A DNA stretch of 64,000 nucleotides from CAYRDK01 sp043819345 (GCA_043819345.1 JBDREX010000018.1:28096-92095); one strand, 5' to 3'; shown: positions 51,408-60,366, numbered from the stretch's first letter. Notes: a model not told the origin generated them from the letters alone. Numbers and translations are program-made.

Positions 51408-52322
51408 ATGAAGTCCGTTCCTGTATTTCCGCGGAAAAGGCCGGTTGAGCTCTCGGATAAGCTTTTTTTTGACCGGTATGTTAAAAAATTCCCTCCGGAG
51501 ATTTCAGAGATAACGTTTACGAATATTTTTGCATGGCGCCATGCCTATCAATTTGAATTGTCTATTCTGGATGATTTTCTTCTCGTTATTTCATCAACTC
51601 CGCAAGGTTTAGAAATCTTTGAGCCCATAGGTGTTTTCGGACACAAAAGAGATGTGGTTGAATCCTGCTTTTATCGCGTTCAGGCAGGGCTACCTATGAA
51701 GTTTGTCAGGCTTACTGAAGCGACGATTGAATCTTTTCGCGATGAGGCTGTTTTTAAGGTTGCCGAAGACAGAGATAATGATGATTATCTTTATGCCAGG
51801 AGAGATCTTGTTGAATTACCAGGTGCTAAATACGATGGCAAGAGGAATCTTATAAGACGTTTTCAGGAAAGCCAGCCTTTTGTTTATAAGAAGTTATCAA
51901 AAAATGACATTGTTCAATGCTTGTATTTTCAGGAAAATTGGTGTGCGGTTAAAAATTGCTGCCATACAAAGGGATTTTTAAACGAGAAACAGGCTTGTGT
52001 TGAAATGTTGGAAAATTTTGAAGATTTGAATATTTTTGGAGCCATGATTGAGATCGGTTCCAAAGTTGAGGCAGTTACTTTAGCGCAAGAGCTTAATCCG
52101 GAAACCATAGTGATTCACATGGAAAAGGCAAATGACAGTTTTATGGGGATTTATCAGGCTATCAATCATCTATTTGCTTTATCTCTGCCTTCAGAGTATC
52201 GTTTTATAAATCGTCAACAAGATTTGGGTGTTGAGGGCCTGCGCATAGCTAAGCAATCGTATCATCCTTGCCGCATGGTAAAAAAATATACGCTTTCTCA
52301 GCGTCCTTCTGAAAGTTCATGA
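51408..52322 (+). CDS. DUF2156 family protein (GNAT-like)
   Basis: A 304-residue cytoplasmic protein with the DUF2156 layout: an N-terminal LSDKLFFDRYVKKFPPEISEITFTNIFAWRH block, a central YDGKRNLIRRF motif and a C-terminal GNAT-like half (EINHEKAN-type strand VIHMEKAND, YQAINHLFAL, FINRQQDLGVEGLRIAKQSYHP). The domain matches the C-terminal catalytic half of phosphatidylglycerol lysyltransferase, but here it has no membrane domain. Acceptor and donor are unknown. It is preceded by 248 non-coding bases containing only a small hairpin (51308-51318 with 51331-51340). Confidence 0.82.
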   Translation: MKSVPVFPRKRPVELSDKLFFDRYVKKFPPEISEITFTNIFAWRHAYQFELSILDDFLLVISSTPQGLEIFEPIGVFGHKRDVVESCFYRVQAGLPMKFVRLTEATIESFRDEAVFKVAEDRDNDDYLYARRDLVELPGAKYDGKRNLIRRFQESQPFVYKKLSKNDIVQCLYFQENWCAVKNCCHTKGFLNEKQACVEMLENFEDLNIFGAMIEIGSKVEAVTLAQELNPETIVIHMEKANDSFMGIYQAINHLFALSLPSEYRFINRQQDLGVEGLRIAKQSYHPCRMVKKYTLSQRPSESS

Positions 52323-52417
52323 CAAAAGCTCAGAGCGCAGATATAATGGAACCAGCTAAAATAACGGTATTTAGCTAGAATGGCTTTTTTTAGATGGTGG
52401 CATAAACAGGAAAAATT

Positions 52418-53593
52418 ATGGATATGAATTTTATTATATTACTGACCGGGATTCTTTTATCAGGCTTCGGGATCTTTTTTATTATCTTTGCAGCCAGGGA
52501 TAAGATGCGAAAAGCTTCGGCTGAGCCGTTGGATGATGCTATGGTCGATAAACTTAAAGGGGCTTTTGCTACGTTGTCCTTTGACGCGTTGTCAAAAAAC
52601 AGCGAACATTTTTTACAGCTCGCTCAGGAGAAATTTAAAGGGTTAGCGAATTCTGCAGATAAAGACCTGGAAGGTAAGAAGAAACTGATTGACCAGACTG
52701 TTATTGATATGCGCAATGAGATGGAAAAAGTTAAAGAGTTGATGAGTACTTTAGAAAAGGACAGAGAGAATAAATTTGCTCAATTGACATTAGGCTTAGG
52801 GCAGATGACGCATGAAGCGTCGAAATTACAGGAAACAACTCAGCAGCTTAGAGCCGCTCTAGCCAATACGAAAACACGAGGGCAATGGGGCGAGAGAATG
52901 GCCGAAGATGTGCTGCGGATGGCCGGCTTTGTGGAAGGGATTAATTACAGTAAACAAAAGGCACAGGGAGATGGAAGGCCGGATTATACATTTTTTTTAC
53001 CTAAAGGATTGAAAGTGAATATGGATGTAAAGTTTCCTCTGGATAATTATTTGCGTTTTTTTGAAGCTCAGGCGGAAATGGAAAAACAGACGCATAAAGA
53101 CCAGTTTTTGCGTGATGTCAAAAATCGTATCAAGGAAGTTACGACAAGGGATTATATAGATCCTGAAAACCAGACCATGGAATATGTGATTGTTTTTATT
53201 CCTAATGAGCAGGTTTATGCTTTTATTAATGAAAGCGACAGGTCTATTCTGGATGAGGCGATGAGGCAGAGGGTTATTTTTTGTTCGCCTCTCACATTAT
53301 ATGCTATTTTGGCCGTGATTCGTCAGGCTATTGATAATTTTAATCTTGAGCGCAGGGCTCATCGGATTTTGGATGTTCTGGCTTCTTTTGAGAAGCAATA
53401 TTCTTTGTTTTGCACGTCCTTAGACAAAATGGGTTCAAGGTTAGAGGATGCCAGAAAAGAGTATGAAACATTATGCACAACGCGTAAAAATCAGATGGAC
53501 CGGCAGTTTAGAAAAATTGACCAGTTGCGTAAAGGGGAAAATGATATTAGTGAAGTTTTGCCGCAAGCGCAAGTTTTTGATCAAGAAGCATGA
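52418..53593 (+). CDS. rmuC: DNA recombination protein RmuC
   Basis: A 391-residue protein with one N-terminal membrane helix (residues 5-25), a coiled-coil region (about 60-150), and the RmuC nuclease-like domain: TRGQWGERMAEDVLRMAGFVEGINY, DGRPDYTFFLPKG, VNMDVKFPLDNYLRF, IPNEQVYAFIN and PLTLYAILAVIRQA. RmuC limits inversions at short repeats and has a PD-(D/E)xK-like fold. The weak SD AGGAAA precedes the ATG. A YggU gene follows. Confidence 0.92.
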   Translation: MDMNFIILLTGILLSGFGIFFIIFAARDKMRKASAEPLDDAMVDKLKGAFATLSFDALSKNSEHFLQLAQEKFKGLANSADKDLEGKKKLIDQTVIDMRNEMEKVKELMSTLEKDRENKFAQLTLGLGQMTHEASKLQETTQQLRAALANTKTRGQWGERMAEDVLRMAGFVEGINYSKQKAQGDGRPDYTFFLPKGLKVNMDVKFPLDNYLRFFEAQAEMEKQTHKDQFLRDVKNRIKEVTTRDYIDPENQTMEYVIVFIPNEQVYAFINESDRSILDEAMRQRVIFCSPLTLYAILAVIRQAIDNFNLERRAHRILDVLASFEKQYSLFCTSLDKMGSRLEDARKEYETLCTTRKNQMDRQFRKIDQLRKGENDISEVLPQAQVFDQEA

Positions 53594-53632
53594 TAATTTT
53601 TTTCTCTTAAGGTGTGGTATTTGTTATCTATT

Positions 53633-53851
53633 ATGTTGATTACAATTAAAGTTATTCCGAAGTCCTCCCGCAATGAGATAAAAGAAGAAGACGGGTTGTT
53701 GAAAGTGTATTTGACAGCTGTCCCCCAGAAAGGCCGCGCCAATAAAGCCCTTATTGATTTACTTGCCCGCTATTTTAATGTGAGCAAAGGTGCCATTGAA
53801 CTTCTTAAGGGCGAGCGGTCTCGCCATAAAACAGTGAAAGTTCATATTTAG
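53633..53851 (+). CDS. YggU/DUF167 family protein
   Basis: A 72-residue protein. The ATG at 53633 (MLITIKVIPKSSRNEI) is chosen over a GTG at 53612 because family members begin at this point. Conserved features are VIPKSSRNEI, YLTAVPQKGRANKALIDLLA and LLKGERSRHKTVKV. The structure is known in the family but the function is not. It lies 40 bases after rmuC. Confidence 0.88.
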   Translation: MLITIKVIPKSSRNEIKEEDGLLKVYLTAVPQKGRANKALIDLLARYFNVSKGAIELLKGERSRHKTVKVHI

Positions 53852-53911
53852 AATAAGCGGTTTTTTTGTTTACTGCGAAATAATAGATGTATTATCTGCT
53901 TGGAGCATGCT

Positions 53912-54658
53912 ATGGCAAATATTTTGCTATTAAAAAAAGATACGCATTGCTATCGTATCCCCTTTTTGGAAAATTTTGGTATAAAGGCTGTGATTACAAC
54001 ACGCGCCTATAATATGATTTTTGAAGATGATGATGGTGCTTCTGACCGCTTCAAAGCTTACAAAGATATAAAGATGAATTGGTCTGATATGGTCTGTTCT
54101 TCTCAAGTTCACGGGGATGGAGTTTTTGTTGTGACGGTGGCGCATAAAGGGCGAGGAAGTCTGAAGCGTAAAACGGCTATTGAGGCAACAGACGCTCTTG
54201 TTACGAACAATCGCCGGCTTCCTTTAGGTGTCCTGACGGCTGATTGCCTGCCTATTCTTATTTTAGGTCCTCATAAGACAGTGATCGCGATGATTCACGC
54301 TGGTTGGCGTGGTGTAAAGGATGGGATTATTTCCAAGACGATCCGGTTAATGACAGATCGCTTTAATGTGCAGGCATCTCATCTTTTGGCGGTTATGGGG
54401 CCGTCGATCAGATGTTGTTGTTATGAGGTAGGGCGGGAATTTTGTGATTATTTTCCCGATTTTGTTATTCAACGGGGACAGAGAACCTATTTTGATTTAC
54501 AGGCTGCTGCTATAAGCCAATTGACCGCCTGCGGTATTGGCAGAAATATGGTCTATGATAGCTTTATTTGTACTTCATGCCAGAACGCTGAATTTTTTTC
54601 ATATCGCAGGGAAGGCCTTGGGGCGGGACGTACTATGTTTGCGGTTGAAATGAGATAA
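53912..54658 (+). CDS. YfiH-family (laccase-domain) purine nucleoside phosphorylase/deaminase-like protein
   Basis: A 248-residue protein with the copper/zinc-binding family motifs: SSQVHGDGV, TADCLPILI, HAGWRGVKDGI and GPSIRCCCYEVG, containing the two His and the Cys expected of YfiH/LACC1 proteins. The ATG at 53912 is six bases after GGAG; a TTG at 53900 would include that site. Family members cleave or deaminate purine nucleosides or correct peptidoglycan precursors. The C-terminal ICTSCQNAEFFSYRREG is complete. Confidence 0.9.
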   Translation: MANILLLKKDTHCYRIPFLENFGIKAVITTRAYNMIFEDDDGASDRFKAYKDIKMNWSDMVCSSQVHGDGVFVVTVAHKGRGSLKRKTAIEATDALVTNNRRLPLGVLTADCLPILILGPHKTVIAMIHAGWRGVKDGIISKTIRLMTDRFNVQASHLLAVMGPSIRCCCYEVGREFCDYFPDFVIQRGQRTYFDLQAAAISQLTACGIGRNMVYDSFICTSCQNAEFFSYRREGLGAGRTMFAVEMR

Positions 54659-54780
54659 ATATGTGAAAGAAGGAAGGGTGTTTTGGGAGTGTGCCTATCT
54701 TGAATGCCTACTAGAATCATGATATGATACATCTATTGAAAAATAGATAGAGAAAGAGTTGTTCGGGAAAGGGTCAAGAT

Positions 54781-55599
54781 ATGCTTAAGATGGTAGAGGT
54801 TAACGATTCACAGTTTGATACGCTTGTGCTGAAATCTGCTCTTCCAGTTTTGGTTGAATGCGCTAGTCCGGAATGTATTATTTGTAAATCTATGGCGCAA
54901 CGTATATATGAAGCTGGCAAGAGTTATGCTTCAAAAATGATTTTTTTTAGGCTTAATGTTAACGACAATACGAAACAGCAAGAATTTAATGTGCGGGTGA
55001 TCCCCACCCTTCTTTATTTTAAAGACGGTGTATTAGTGGCCAGACAGGATGATTTTCCGGAAGTTGAAGAGATTATTGCCCAGATTAAAATAATGACCAG
55101 GAGAGATTCAAAATCACTTAGTATCTATAAAGAATTTAAAGCTGTTATTGACTTAGAGTATGCCGCCGCGAAATTTTCAAAATATGTAACGACAAATGCT
55201 AAAAACGGTAAAGTAAAAGAAAAGTTCAGGCTCATGCATCAGGAGTCTTTGGTCCACAAAAAATTACTTATTGCGAACTTGCAGGAGTTGACGGGCGAGG
55301 CTTATGCGCCGGGGTTGTCCCATGCTTTTGATGGACTTCAGATGAAACCACAGGGGTTTTCTTTGATAGGGGCTTTGAAAATGGCGATAAAGATAGAAGA
55401 AAAATTAGTTCCCTTATATAACAGGCTAAAAAAAGATAAGCTTGTGTTGGATAAAAATTTGTTTAAGAAGCTTGCGAAAGAGGCTGCTTTGCGTCTGAAG
55501 GAGCTTGCAAAAGAGATTAAGTTTGTTCAGGAAGAAGAGCTTTTTAGTTCTTTGGAGTCGCCTCATTGTTCAAAATGGCTTAATAAGGTCTTTAAATAG
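54781..55599 (+). CDS. Thioredoxin-like domain fused to a ferritin-like helical domain
   Basis: A 272-residue cytoplasmic protein, no signal peptide. Residues 1-105 form a thioredoxin fold with active site C-I-I-C (CASPECIICKSM) and cis-Pro motif VIPTLLYFKDG. Residues 115-260 are four helices whose spacing (DLEYAAAKFSKYV, HQESLVHKKLL, AIKIEEKLVPLYNRL, EAALRLKELAKEI) resembles rubrerythrin/ferritin-like di-iron helices, with only part of the ExxH ligands kept. It may couple thiols to peroxide or iron. It opens the thiol-redox block with glutaredoxin and thioredoxin reductase. Confidence 0.7.
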   Translation: MLKMVEVNDSQFDTLVLKSALPVLVECASPECIICKSMAQRIYEAGKSYASKMIFFRLNVNDNTKQQEFNVRVIPTLLYFKDGVLVARQDDFPEVEEIIAQIKIMTRRDSKSLSIYKEFKAVIDLEYAAAKFSKYVTTNAKNGKVKEKFRLMHQESLVHKKLLIANLQELTGEAYAPGLSHAFDGLQMKPQGFSLIGALKMAIKIEEKLVPLYNRLKKDKLVLDKNLFKKLAKEAALRLKELAKEIKFVQEEELFSSLESPHCSKWLNKVFK

Positions 55600-55710
55600 G
55601 TATTCGAATAGTTTTTGCTTCTATTGCAGAATCCAGTTGAGCGTATTGGCGGTTTTTGCTTTTCGAGAACTGTTTACCTCTAACCGAAAACTAAAAAATG
55701 CGGAGGAACC

Positions 55711-55944
55711 ATGTCACAAGTTAAAGTTTATTCGACTCCAACATGTCCTTTCTGTATTAAGGTTAAAGCTTATTTGCAGCAGAAGGGCGTTGCATTTGAG
55801 AATATTGATGTTGCTTCAGATCAAGCCCGTCTTCAAGAGATGACTTCGCTTACTGGCCAGATGGGGGTACCTGTCGTTGTGATTGACGGGGATGTTATCG
55901 TTGGTTTTGATAAGTCTAAGATTGATTCCAAGTTGGGTTTATGA
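55711..55944 (+). CDS. Glutaredoxin-like protein (NrdH type)
   Basis: A 77-residue Trx-fold protein with CPFC active site (TPTCPFCIKVKAYL), GVPVVVIDG cis-Pro region and a short C-terminal helix. GCGGAGG precedes the ATG. Its stop overlaps the thioredoxin reductase start by four bases, so it is probably reduced by that enzyme rather than by glutathione. Confidence 0.92.
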   Translation: MSQVKVYSTPTCPFCIKVKAYLQQKGVAFENIDVASDQARLQEMTSLTGQMGVPVVVIDGDVIVGFDKSKIDSKLGL

Positions 55945-56852
55945 ATCAGTATGATCTTATTATTGTTGGCGCTGGTCCGGCAGGAATTACAGCAGGTGTG
56001 TACGCTGCCAGAAAAGGGATTAATTTTCTGATTGTTACAGACGATGTTGGTGGCCAGACGCTTTGGAGCGCGGATGTTGAAAATTATACGGGTTATCAGT
56101 TCATAACAGGCGCAGAGCTTGTTGGCAAATTTGAACAACATCTTAAACAGTTTAATGTTGCGTTAAAAACGGATTCTCCTGTTCAGCGTATTTTACAGGG
56201 CGAACAGAATCTTTTTTCTGTACAGACCAAGGATGCTGTTTTTACAGCTAAGTCTGTTATGGTTGCTTCTGGCCGGCGTCCGCATCTTTTGAGTGTTTTG
56301 GGCGAGGATCTTTATCGCAATAAGGGGTTAACGTATTGTGCCACGTGCGATGGTCCGCTTTTTGCTCAAAAGACGGTTGCGGTTGTTGGTGGAGGAAATT
56401 CTGCGCTGGATGCGGTTTTACAATTAGTTAACATTGCGCAAAAAATTTATCTGATCAATATCAACTCCCAATTAGGAGGAGATGAGATTATGCGCAAAAA
56501 AGTGGAGGGATCTTCAAAGGTTGAGATTTTTAACAACGCGCAGGTACGTGAAGTTGCGGGATCAGCGTTTGTAGAAAAGATTATTTTTTCCCAAGGCCAG
56601 GATACAAAAGAACTCGCTGTTAGCGGGGTGTTTGTCGAAATAGGTTCTGTACCCAATTCGGAAATCATTGATTTTGTGGAAAAAAATAGTAAGATGGAGA
56701 TCAAAGTTGATAGTTTGAATCGCACGAGTGTTTCTGGCGTGTTCGCTGCTGGTGATGTTACAGATGTTCCGGAAAAGCAAATTATTGTCGCCGCAGGCGA
56801 AGGAGCCAAGGCGGTTTTAGGCGTCTCTCGCTATTTGCTCAAAATGGAGTGA
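55941..56852 (+). CDS. trxB: Thioredoxin reductase
   Basis: A 303-residue flavoprotein with N-terminal FAD motif IIVGAGPAGITAGVYAARKG, redox-active CATC (YCATCDGPLF), NADPH motif VVGGGNSALDAVL and a final GVFAAGDVTD. Length is normal for the low-Mr class. It transfers NADPH electrons to the glutaredoxin-like protein encoded just before it, and probably to the thioredoxin-like proteins nearby. Confidence 0.94.
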   Translation: MNQYDLIIVGAGPAGITAGVYAARKGINFLIVTDDVGGQTLWSADVENYTGYQFITGAELVGKFEQHLKQFNVALKTDSPVQRILQGEQNLFSVQTKDAVFTAKSVMVASGRRPHLLSVLGEDLYRNKGLTYCATCDGPLFAQKTVAVVGGGNSALDAVLQLVNIAQKIYLININSQLGGDEIMRKKVEGSSKVEIFNNAQVREVAGSAFVEKIIFSQGQDTKELAVSGVFVEIGSVPNSEIIDFVEKNSKMEIKVDSLNRTSVSGVFAAGDVTDVPEKQIIVAAGEGAKAVLGVSRYLLKME

Positions 56853-56858
56853 TGTAAG

Positions 56859-57170
56859 ATGAACTATTGTGTTGTTTTCGTAACCGCGCCAAAGGGAAAA
56901 CAGGGGCCTGAGTTGGCGCAAGTTTTGTTAAAGAAAAGGCTTTGTGCCTGCGTCAATATCATTAAATCCGTAGAATCTTTTTTTTGGTGGAAATCTAAGA
57001 TTAATAAGGCAGGCGAATCTTTGCTGATGATTAAAACCAAAAAGAGCCTTTTGAAACAACTTATTAAAACTGTTAGAGAAAAACATAGCTATCAGGTGTG
57101 TGAGACCATTGCATTACCGATTATTGCGGGTAATAAGCCTTATTTAGATTGGATAGAGGCTGAGTGCTAG
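56859..57170 (+). CDS. cutA: Divalent-cation tolerance protein CutA
   Basis: A 103-residue protein with the CutA1 pattern KRLCACVNIIKSVESFFWWKSKI, LLMIKTKKSLL and HSYQVCETIALPI. CutA1 forms stable trimers; its metal-tolerance role is uncertain. It lies six bases after trxB. Confidence 0.93.
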   Translation: MNYCVVFVTAPKGKQGPELAQVLLKKRLCACVNIIKSVESFFWWKSKINKAGESLLMIKTKKSLLKQLIKTVREKHSYQVCETIALPIIAGNKPYLDWIEAEC

Positions 57171-57188
57171 AGAAAGGTTGAGTGAGGC

Positions 57189-57860
57189 ATGATTTCAGGA
57201 GGCAGTCCTTTGGAAATACTTTTAGCTTTCGGTGCGGGGGTTTTAGTTAGTTTTTCACCGTGCGTTTATCCTCTTTTACCTATTACAATCGGCTATATTG
57301 GTGCATCTTCGCAAAAGGATAAATTTCATGCTTTTCTTTTGAGCTTAATCTATGTGTTGGGTATGTCAATTACCTATTGTATTTTGGGTGTTTTTGCCAG
57401 TTTAACGGGAAAGATTTTCGGCCAGATTAGCTCCAGCCCTATTTCTTTCTTCATAATAGGAAATATCTGTATTCTTTTTGGCTTGTCTATGCTAGGCGTG
57501 TTTGAAGTACATATTCCAGCACCTCTTTTAAACAAGATTAAAAGCCCAAAGTCCAAATTTTCCGTTTTCCTTTTAGGTTTGATTTCCGGCCTTATCGTTG
57601 GGCCATGTACGGCCCCTGTTTTAGGGACGATCCTTGTTTTTGTGGCCACAAAACAAAATCTTTTCTATGGTGTAGTTTTGTTATTCAGCTTTGCTTATGG
57701 CATGGGAGCTCTATTGATTTTGGCAGGTACTTTTAGCGGTATTTTGGTAAATATGCCAAAGTCAGGTAAGTGGATGTATACGATTGAAAAAATCGGAGGG
57801 ATATTGTTAATTTTGGCCGGCGAGTACTTTTTGATTAACATGGGGAGGTCTCTGATATGA
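57189..57860 (+). CDS. ccdA: CcdA-type transmembrane thiol-disulfide transporter
   Basis: A 223-residue protein with six hydrophobic helices and the paired cysteines FSPCVYPLLPI and GPCTAPVLGTI that shuttle electrons across the inner membrane. It receives them from cytoplasmic thioredoxin and passes them to a periplasmic thiol protein, most likely the TlpA-like protein whose gene overlaps by four bases. Confidence 0.92.
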   Translation: MISGGSPLEILLAFGAGVLVSFSPCVYPLLPITIGYIGASSQKDKFHAFLLSLIYVLGMSITYCILGVFASLTGKIFGQISSSPISFFIIGNICILFGLSMLGVFEVHIPAPLLNKIKSPKSKFSVFLLGLISGLIVGPCTAPVLGTILVFVATKQNLFYGVVLLFSFAYGMGALLILAGTFSGILVNMPKSGKWMYTIEKIGGILLILAGEYFLINMGRSLI

Positions 57861-58357
57861 AGAATATTTTGAACAGGAAAGTTTTATTATGCTTGTGTTT
57901 ATGCTTTTTCATGTCTGGAAACCTTTTGGCCTCTGCTTATTTAGAAAAAAGCTTATTAGGTGAAAAAGCTGCTGATTTTTCTTTGGCATCTTTAGATCAG
58001 GACCGTAATTTTACATTAAAAGACTATAAGGGCAAACCTATGATTATGTTTTTCTTTACAACATGGTGCCCGTATTGTGTAAAAAAATTGCCGGAACTCG
58101 CTAAAAATAAGAATACCTATAAAAAACAACAGATTCAGATGGTAGTTGTTAATGTTGGAGAAAGCAGGCGTAAAGTACAGTCTTTTGTTGACAGCAAAAA
58201 TTTGTCTTTAGATATTTTGTTGGATGAGAATTCTAAAACAGCTACGCGTTATGGAGTTGTAGGCGTGCCGACATACGTTTTAGTTGATTCTAACGGTATT
58301 GTTCGTTACAAAGGTAATGATTTGCCGCGTAACTACCTCAAGCTTTTACAGCCGTAA
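57857..58357 (+). CDS. TlpA/ResA-like periplasmic thioredoxin
   Basis: A 166-residue protein with a Cys-rich N-terminal signal (cleavage near residue 26, LLASA), then the AhpC-TSA/Redoxin fold: LGEKAADFSLASLDQ, active site WCPYC (FTTWCPYCVKKLPEL), GVPTYVLVD. It is the periplasmic partner of CcdA, reducing protein thiols or supporting cytochrome c maturation. It starts inside the ccdA stop codon (ATGA). Confidence 0.93.
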   Translation: MKNILNRKVLLCLCLCFFMSGNLLASAYLEKSLLGEKAADFSLASLDQDRNFTLKDYKGKPMIMFFFTTWCPYCVKKLPELAKNKNTYKKQQIQMVVVNVGESRRKVQSFVDSKNLSLDILLDENSKTATRYGVVGVPTYVLVDSNGIVRYKGNDLPRNYLKLLQP

Positions 58358-58365
58358 GGTTTATA

Positions 58366-58414
58366 TTGACAGGAATCCTCGATTGCGCTAAACTATTAAT
58401 AATAATTATTATTA
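58366..58414 (+). promoter_or_regulatory. Promoter with 18-bp AT palindrome, candidate Fur/PerR operator
   Basis: TTGACA (58366-58371), 17-base spacer, TAAACT (58389-58394). Immediately downstream is the perfect palindrome TAATAATAATTATTATTA (58397-58414), which resembles Fur/PerR boxes and covers the start point. It is 189 bases before the Fur-family gene, leaving a long leader. Autorepression is a natural reading. Confidence 0.65.
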
Positions 58415-58602
58415 CTAATATTAAGCCTGACCTAACCCAGTCTAAGTGTCAGTAGTTATTGATCTTGCCCTTAGTTGTTATCCTATAGAATATCAGATTT
58501 TTTAATAGATGTTTTATCTGTTTGAGCATCTGTAACGGTGAGCGAGTTAAGTTTGCGAATATGGCAAGTGTGTAAATTTTTTAATAATAGGGAGATTTTG
58601 AG

Positions 58603-59052
58603 ATGAAAAAAATTAAAAAACGAAAAGTTAAGAAAGTAGACGCGGCAAGCGGGGATAGCACATATAGGATTACAAAGCAGCGCCAAAAGATCCTGGAGCT
58701 TTTGACTAGCAGCAAAGAACATCCAACCGCAGATCAAGTCTATAAAAAACTTAAAGGCAAATTTCCACGTTTAAGCCTGGGCACGGTTTATCGGAATTTA
58801 AGGATATTAAAAGAACAGGGGCAGATTTGGGAGCTAGATTTTGGTACGGGTTTGAGCCATTTTGACGCGGTTATACACTCACATTATCATTTTATCTGTA
58901 AGAATTGCCACAGAATTTATGATATTCGCATACCTGCTATCAAAGAGCTTGACGAAAAAGTGCGTTCTGTAACGGGTTTTAGAATTTATTCGCATCGTTT
59001 GGAATTTTTTGGCTTGTGTGATATCTGTAATTCTAGAGAGCTGGTACATTAA
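58603..59052 (+). CDS. Fur-family regulator (PerR-like)
   Basis: A 149-residue DNA-binding metalloregulator. Residues 25-90 are the winged helix (YRITKQRQKILELL, HPTADQVYKKLKGKF, LGTVYRNLRILKEQG). The dimer domain has HFDAVIHSHYHFICKNCHRIYD and GLCDICNSRE, giving two C-x2-C structural zinc motifs and the HxHxH-like sensing site. The N-terminal tail is very basic (about 20 residues of Lys/Arg). It lies next to the thiol-redox genes, so a peroxide (PerR) role is likelier than iron control, though feoAB is also nearby. Confidence 0.9.
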   Translation: MKKIKKRKVKKVDAASGDSTYRITKQRQKILELLTSSKEHPTADQVYKKLKGKFPRLSLGTVYRNLRILKEQGQIWELDFGTGLSHFDAVIHSHYHFICKNCHRIYDIRIPAIKELDEKVRSVTGFRIYSHRLEFFGLCDICNSRELVH

Positions 59053-59442
59053 GATTTTTGTTTGTAGAAGCGGTTTTTGGTTATTAAGTAGTAGATTATT
59101 TTTAAGATGCTGTTGTATGATATGAGCGGTATTTAGCTTGAGGCCTTCCCAGAAAAAAGCAAAGGATAATCCTTTGTTGTTCCTGCCCGTGTTTTTAATA
59201 GAGAGCTGCGCCATTGTATCATCTGCGGAAAAATGTTGATAAAATAAGATAGACCCATTATAATGAAGGCTCTTCCTGACAATTTACCATATTTAATATT
59301 TCAAATTTATTGTGCAAGCATCATTTTTTGATGATATGCTAATAGAAATGTCTTTGTGCTTTAGGCGGTTATTTGTCAGGCTAAAAATGGGTAGCTTATA
59401 AAAAACTTTATATATAGAGAAGAACAGAACAGGAGGATGTAA
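59053..59442. other. Non-coding gap of 390 bases with por promoter
   Basis: No coding potential is seen. A 7-bp hairpin with TAA loop is near 59158-59174, a bulged hairpin AGCATCAT/ATGATATGCT near 59318-59341. The only strong control signal is the promoter at 59373-59402. Confidence 0.6.
59373..59402 (+). promoter_or_regulatory. Sigma70-type promoter of the por operon
   Basis: TTGTCA (59373-59378), 18-base spacer, TATAAA (59397-59402); each box is 5/6 to consensus. The first por ATG is 40 bases downstream, behind AGGAGG. Confidence 0.6.
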
Positions 59443-60006
59443 ATGAAGGAGATCAGGATTCATGCCAGGGCGGGGCAGGGAGCTATTACGACCGCTAGTA
59501 TTTTAGGGTATGCCTATTTTCACAAAGGTCAATTCCCTTATGCTTTTCCTCATTTTGGAGCAGCGCGTATGGGGGCGCCGATGAATGCTTTTGTGCGTAT
59601 TGATGATAAACCTGTTCGCTTGCGTAGCCAGGTGAATCAGCCGGATTATCTGATTATTGTCGATGCGACATTGATGCGTGGATTTGATTGTTATGTCGGC
59701 TTTAAGAATGATGGAGTTGTTGTCGTGAATGAAAGGGAAGGGATTGAAATTCCCAAGCCCAAAGGCGCACAGAAGCTTTATGTTGTTCCAGGTATTAAAA
59801 TTTCTATGGAAATCATGGGGAAATCATTATTGAGCAATACGGCCCTCTTGGGAGCGTATGCGGCGGCCACAGATGAATTGAGCTTGGATGATCTTGTTAA
59901 GTCCATAAGCGAGCGTTTTGCGGATAAGGGACCTAAGATAGTTGATATGAACGTTGAGGCGATCAAAAAAGGGTATGAATTTGTTAAAAATATAAAAAAT
60001 AATTAA
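59443..60006 (+). CDS. porC: Pyruvate/2-oxoacid:ferredoxin oxidoreductase, gamma subunit
   Basis: A 187-residue subunit with the family N terminus IRIHARAGQGAITTASILGYAYFHKG and LPHFGAARMGAPM-type segment (FPHFGAARMGAPMNAFVRID). It helps channel substrate and holds the CoA-side domain in the four-subunit enzyme. SD AGGAGG. Order gamma, delta, alpha, beta matches Thermotoga and other four-subunit enzymes. Confidence 0.92.
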   Translation: MKEIRIHARAGQGAITTASILGYAYFHKGQFPYAFPHFGAARMGAPMNAFVRIDDKPVRLRSQVNQPDYLIIVDATLMRGFDCYVGFKNDGVVVVNEREGIEIPKPKGAQKLYVVPGIKISMEIMGKSLLSNTALLGAYAAATDELSLDDLVKSISERFADKGPKIVDMNVEAIKKGYEFVKNIKNN

Positions 60007-60041
60007 TTTAGGAAGGTTTTTAGGAAAAAAGGAGATTGTCT

Positions 60042-60299
60042 ATGTTGCGTCATATAACGTCAAAACCAGGATCTAGCATTGCGAATAAGACGGGTTCCTG
60101 GCGTGTGGATGTTAAGCCTAAATTTTTAAAGAAAGATTGTATTGCTTGTCGTATGTGTGTTTTTATATGTCCGGAAGGGATTATTAAAGGTGAAGGAAAA
60201 AATACGTTTGATTGTGATCTTACGTATTGCAAAGGTTGCGGTGTTTGTGCGGCTATTTGCCCCAAAAAAGATATAGAGATGGTTCCGGAAATAAAATAG
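60042..60299 (+). CDS. porD: 2-oxoacid:ferredoxin oxidoreductase, delta (ferredoxin) subunit
   Basis: An 85-residue protein with two [4Fe-4S] motifs, CIACRMCVFICPEG and CKGCGVCAAICPK. It passes electrons from the TPP site to external ferredoxin. The ATG at 60042 is eight bases after AAAGGAG; a TTG at 60036 is too close to that site. Confidence 0.93.
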   Translation: MLRHITSKPGSSIANKTGSWRVDVKPKFLKKDCIACRMCVFICPEGIIKGEGKNTFDCDLTYCKGCGVCAAICPKKDIEMVPEIK

Positions 60300-60366
60300 G
60301 CTTGATTTATGTTTTGTTTTTTGAAGTAAAATATTTAATTATAGGTAATGTTAAGGAGATGAGAAG

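Noticed and set aside
55505..55843. 112-codon + frame spanning the Trx/ferritin gene end and the glutaredoxin start
   Set aside because: It overlaps two real genes in another frame and shows no family motif.
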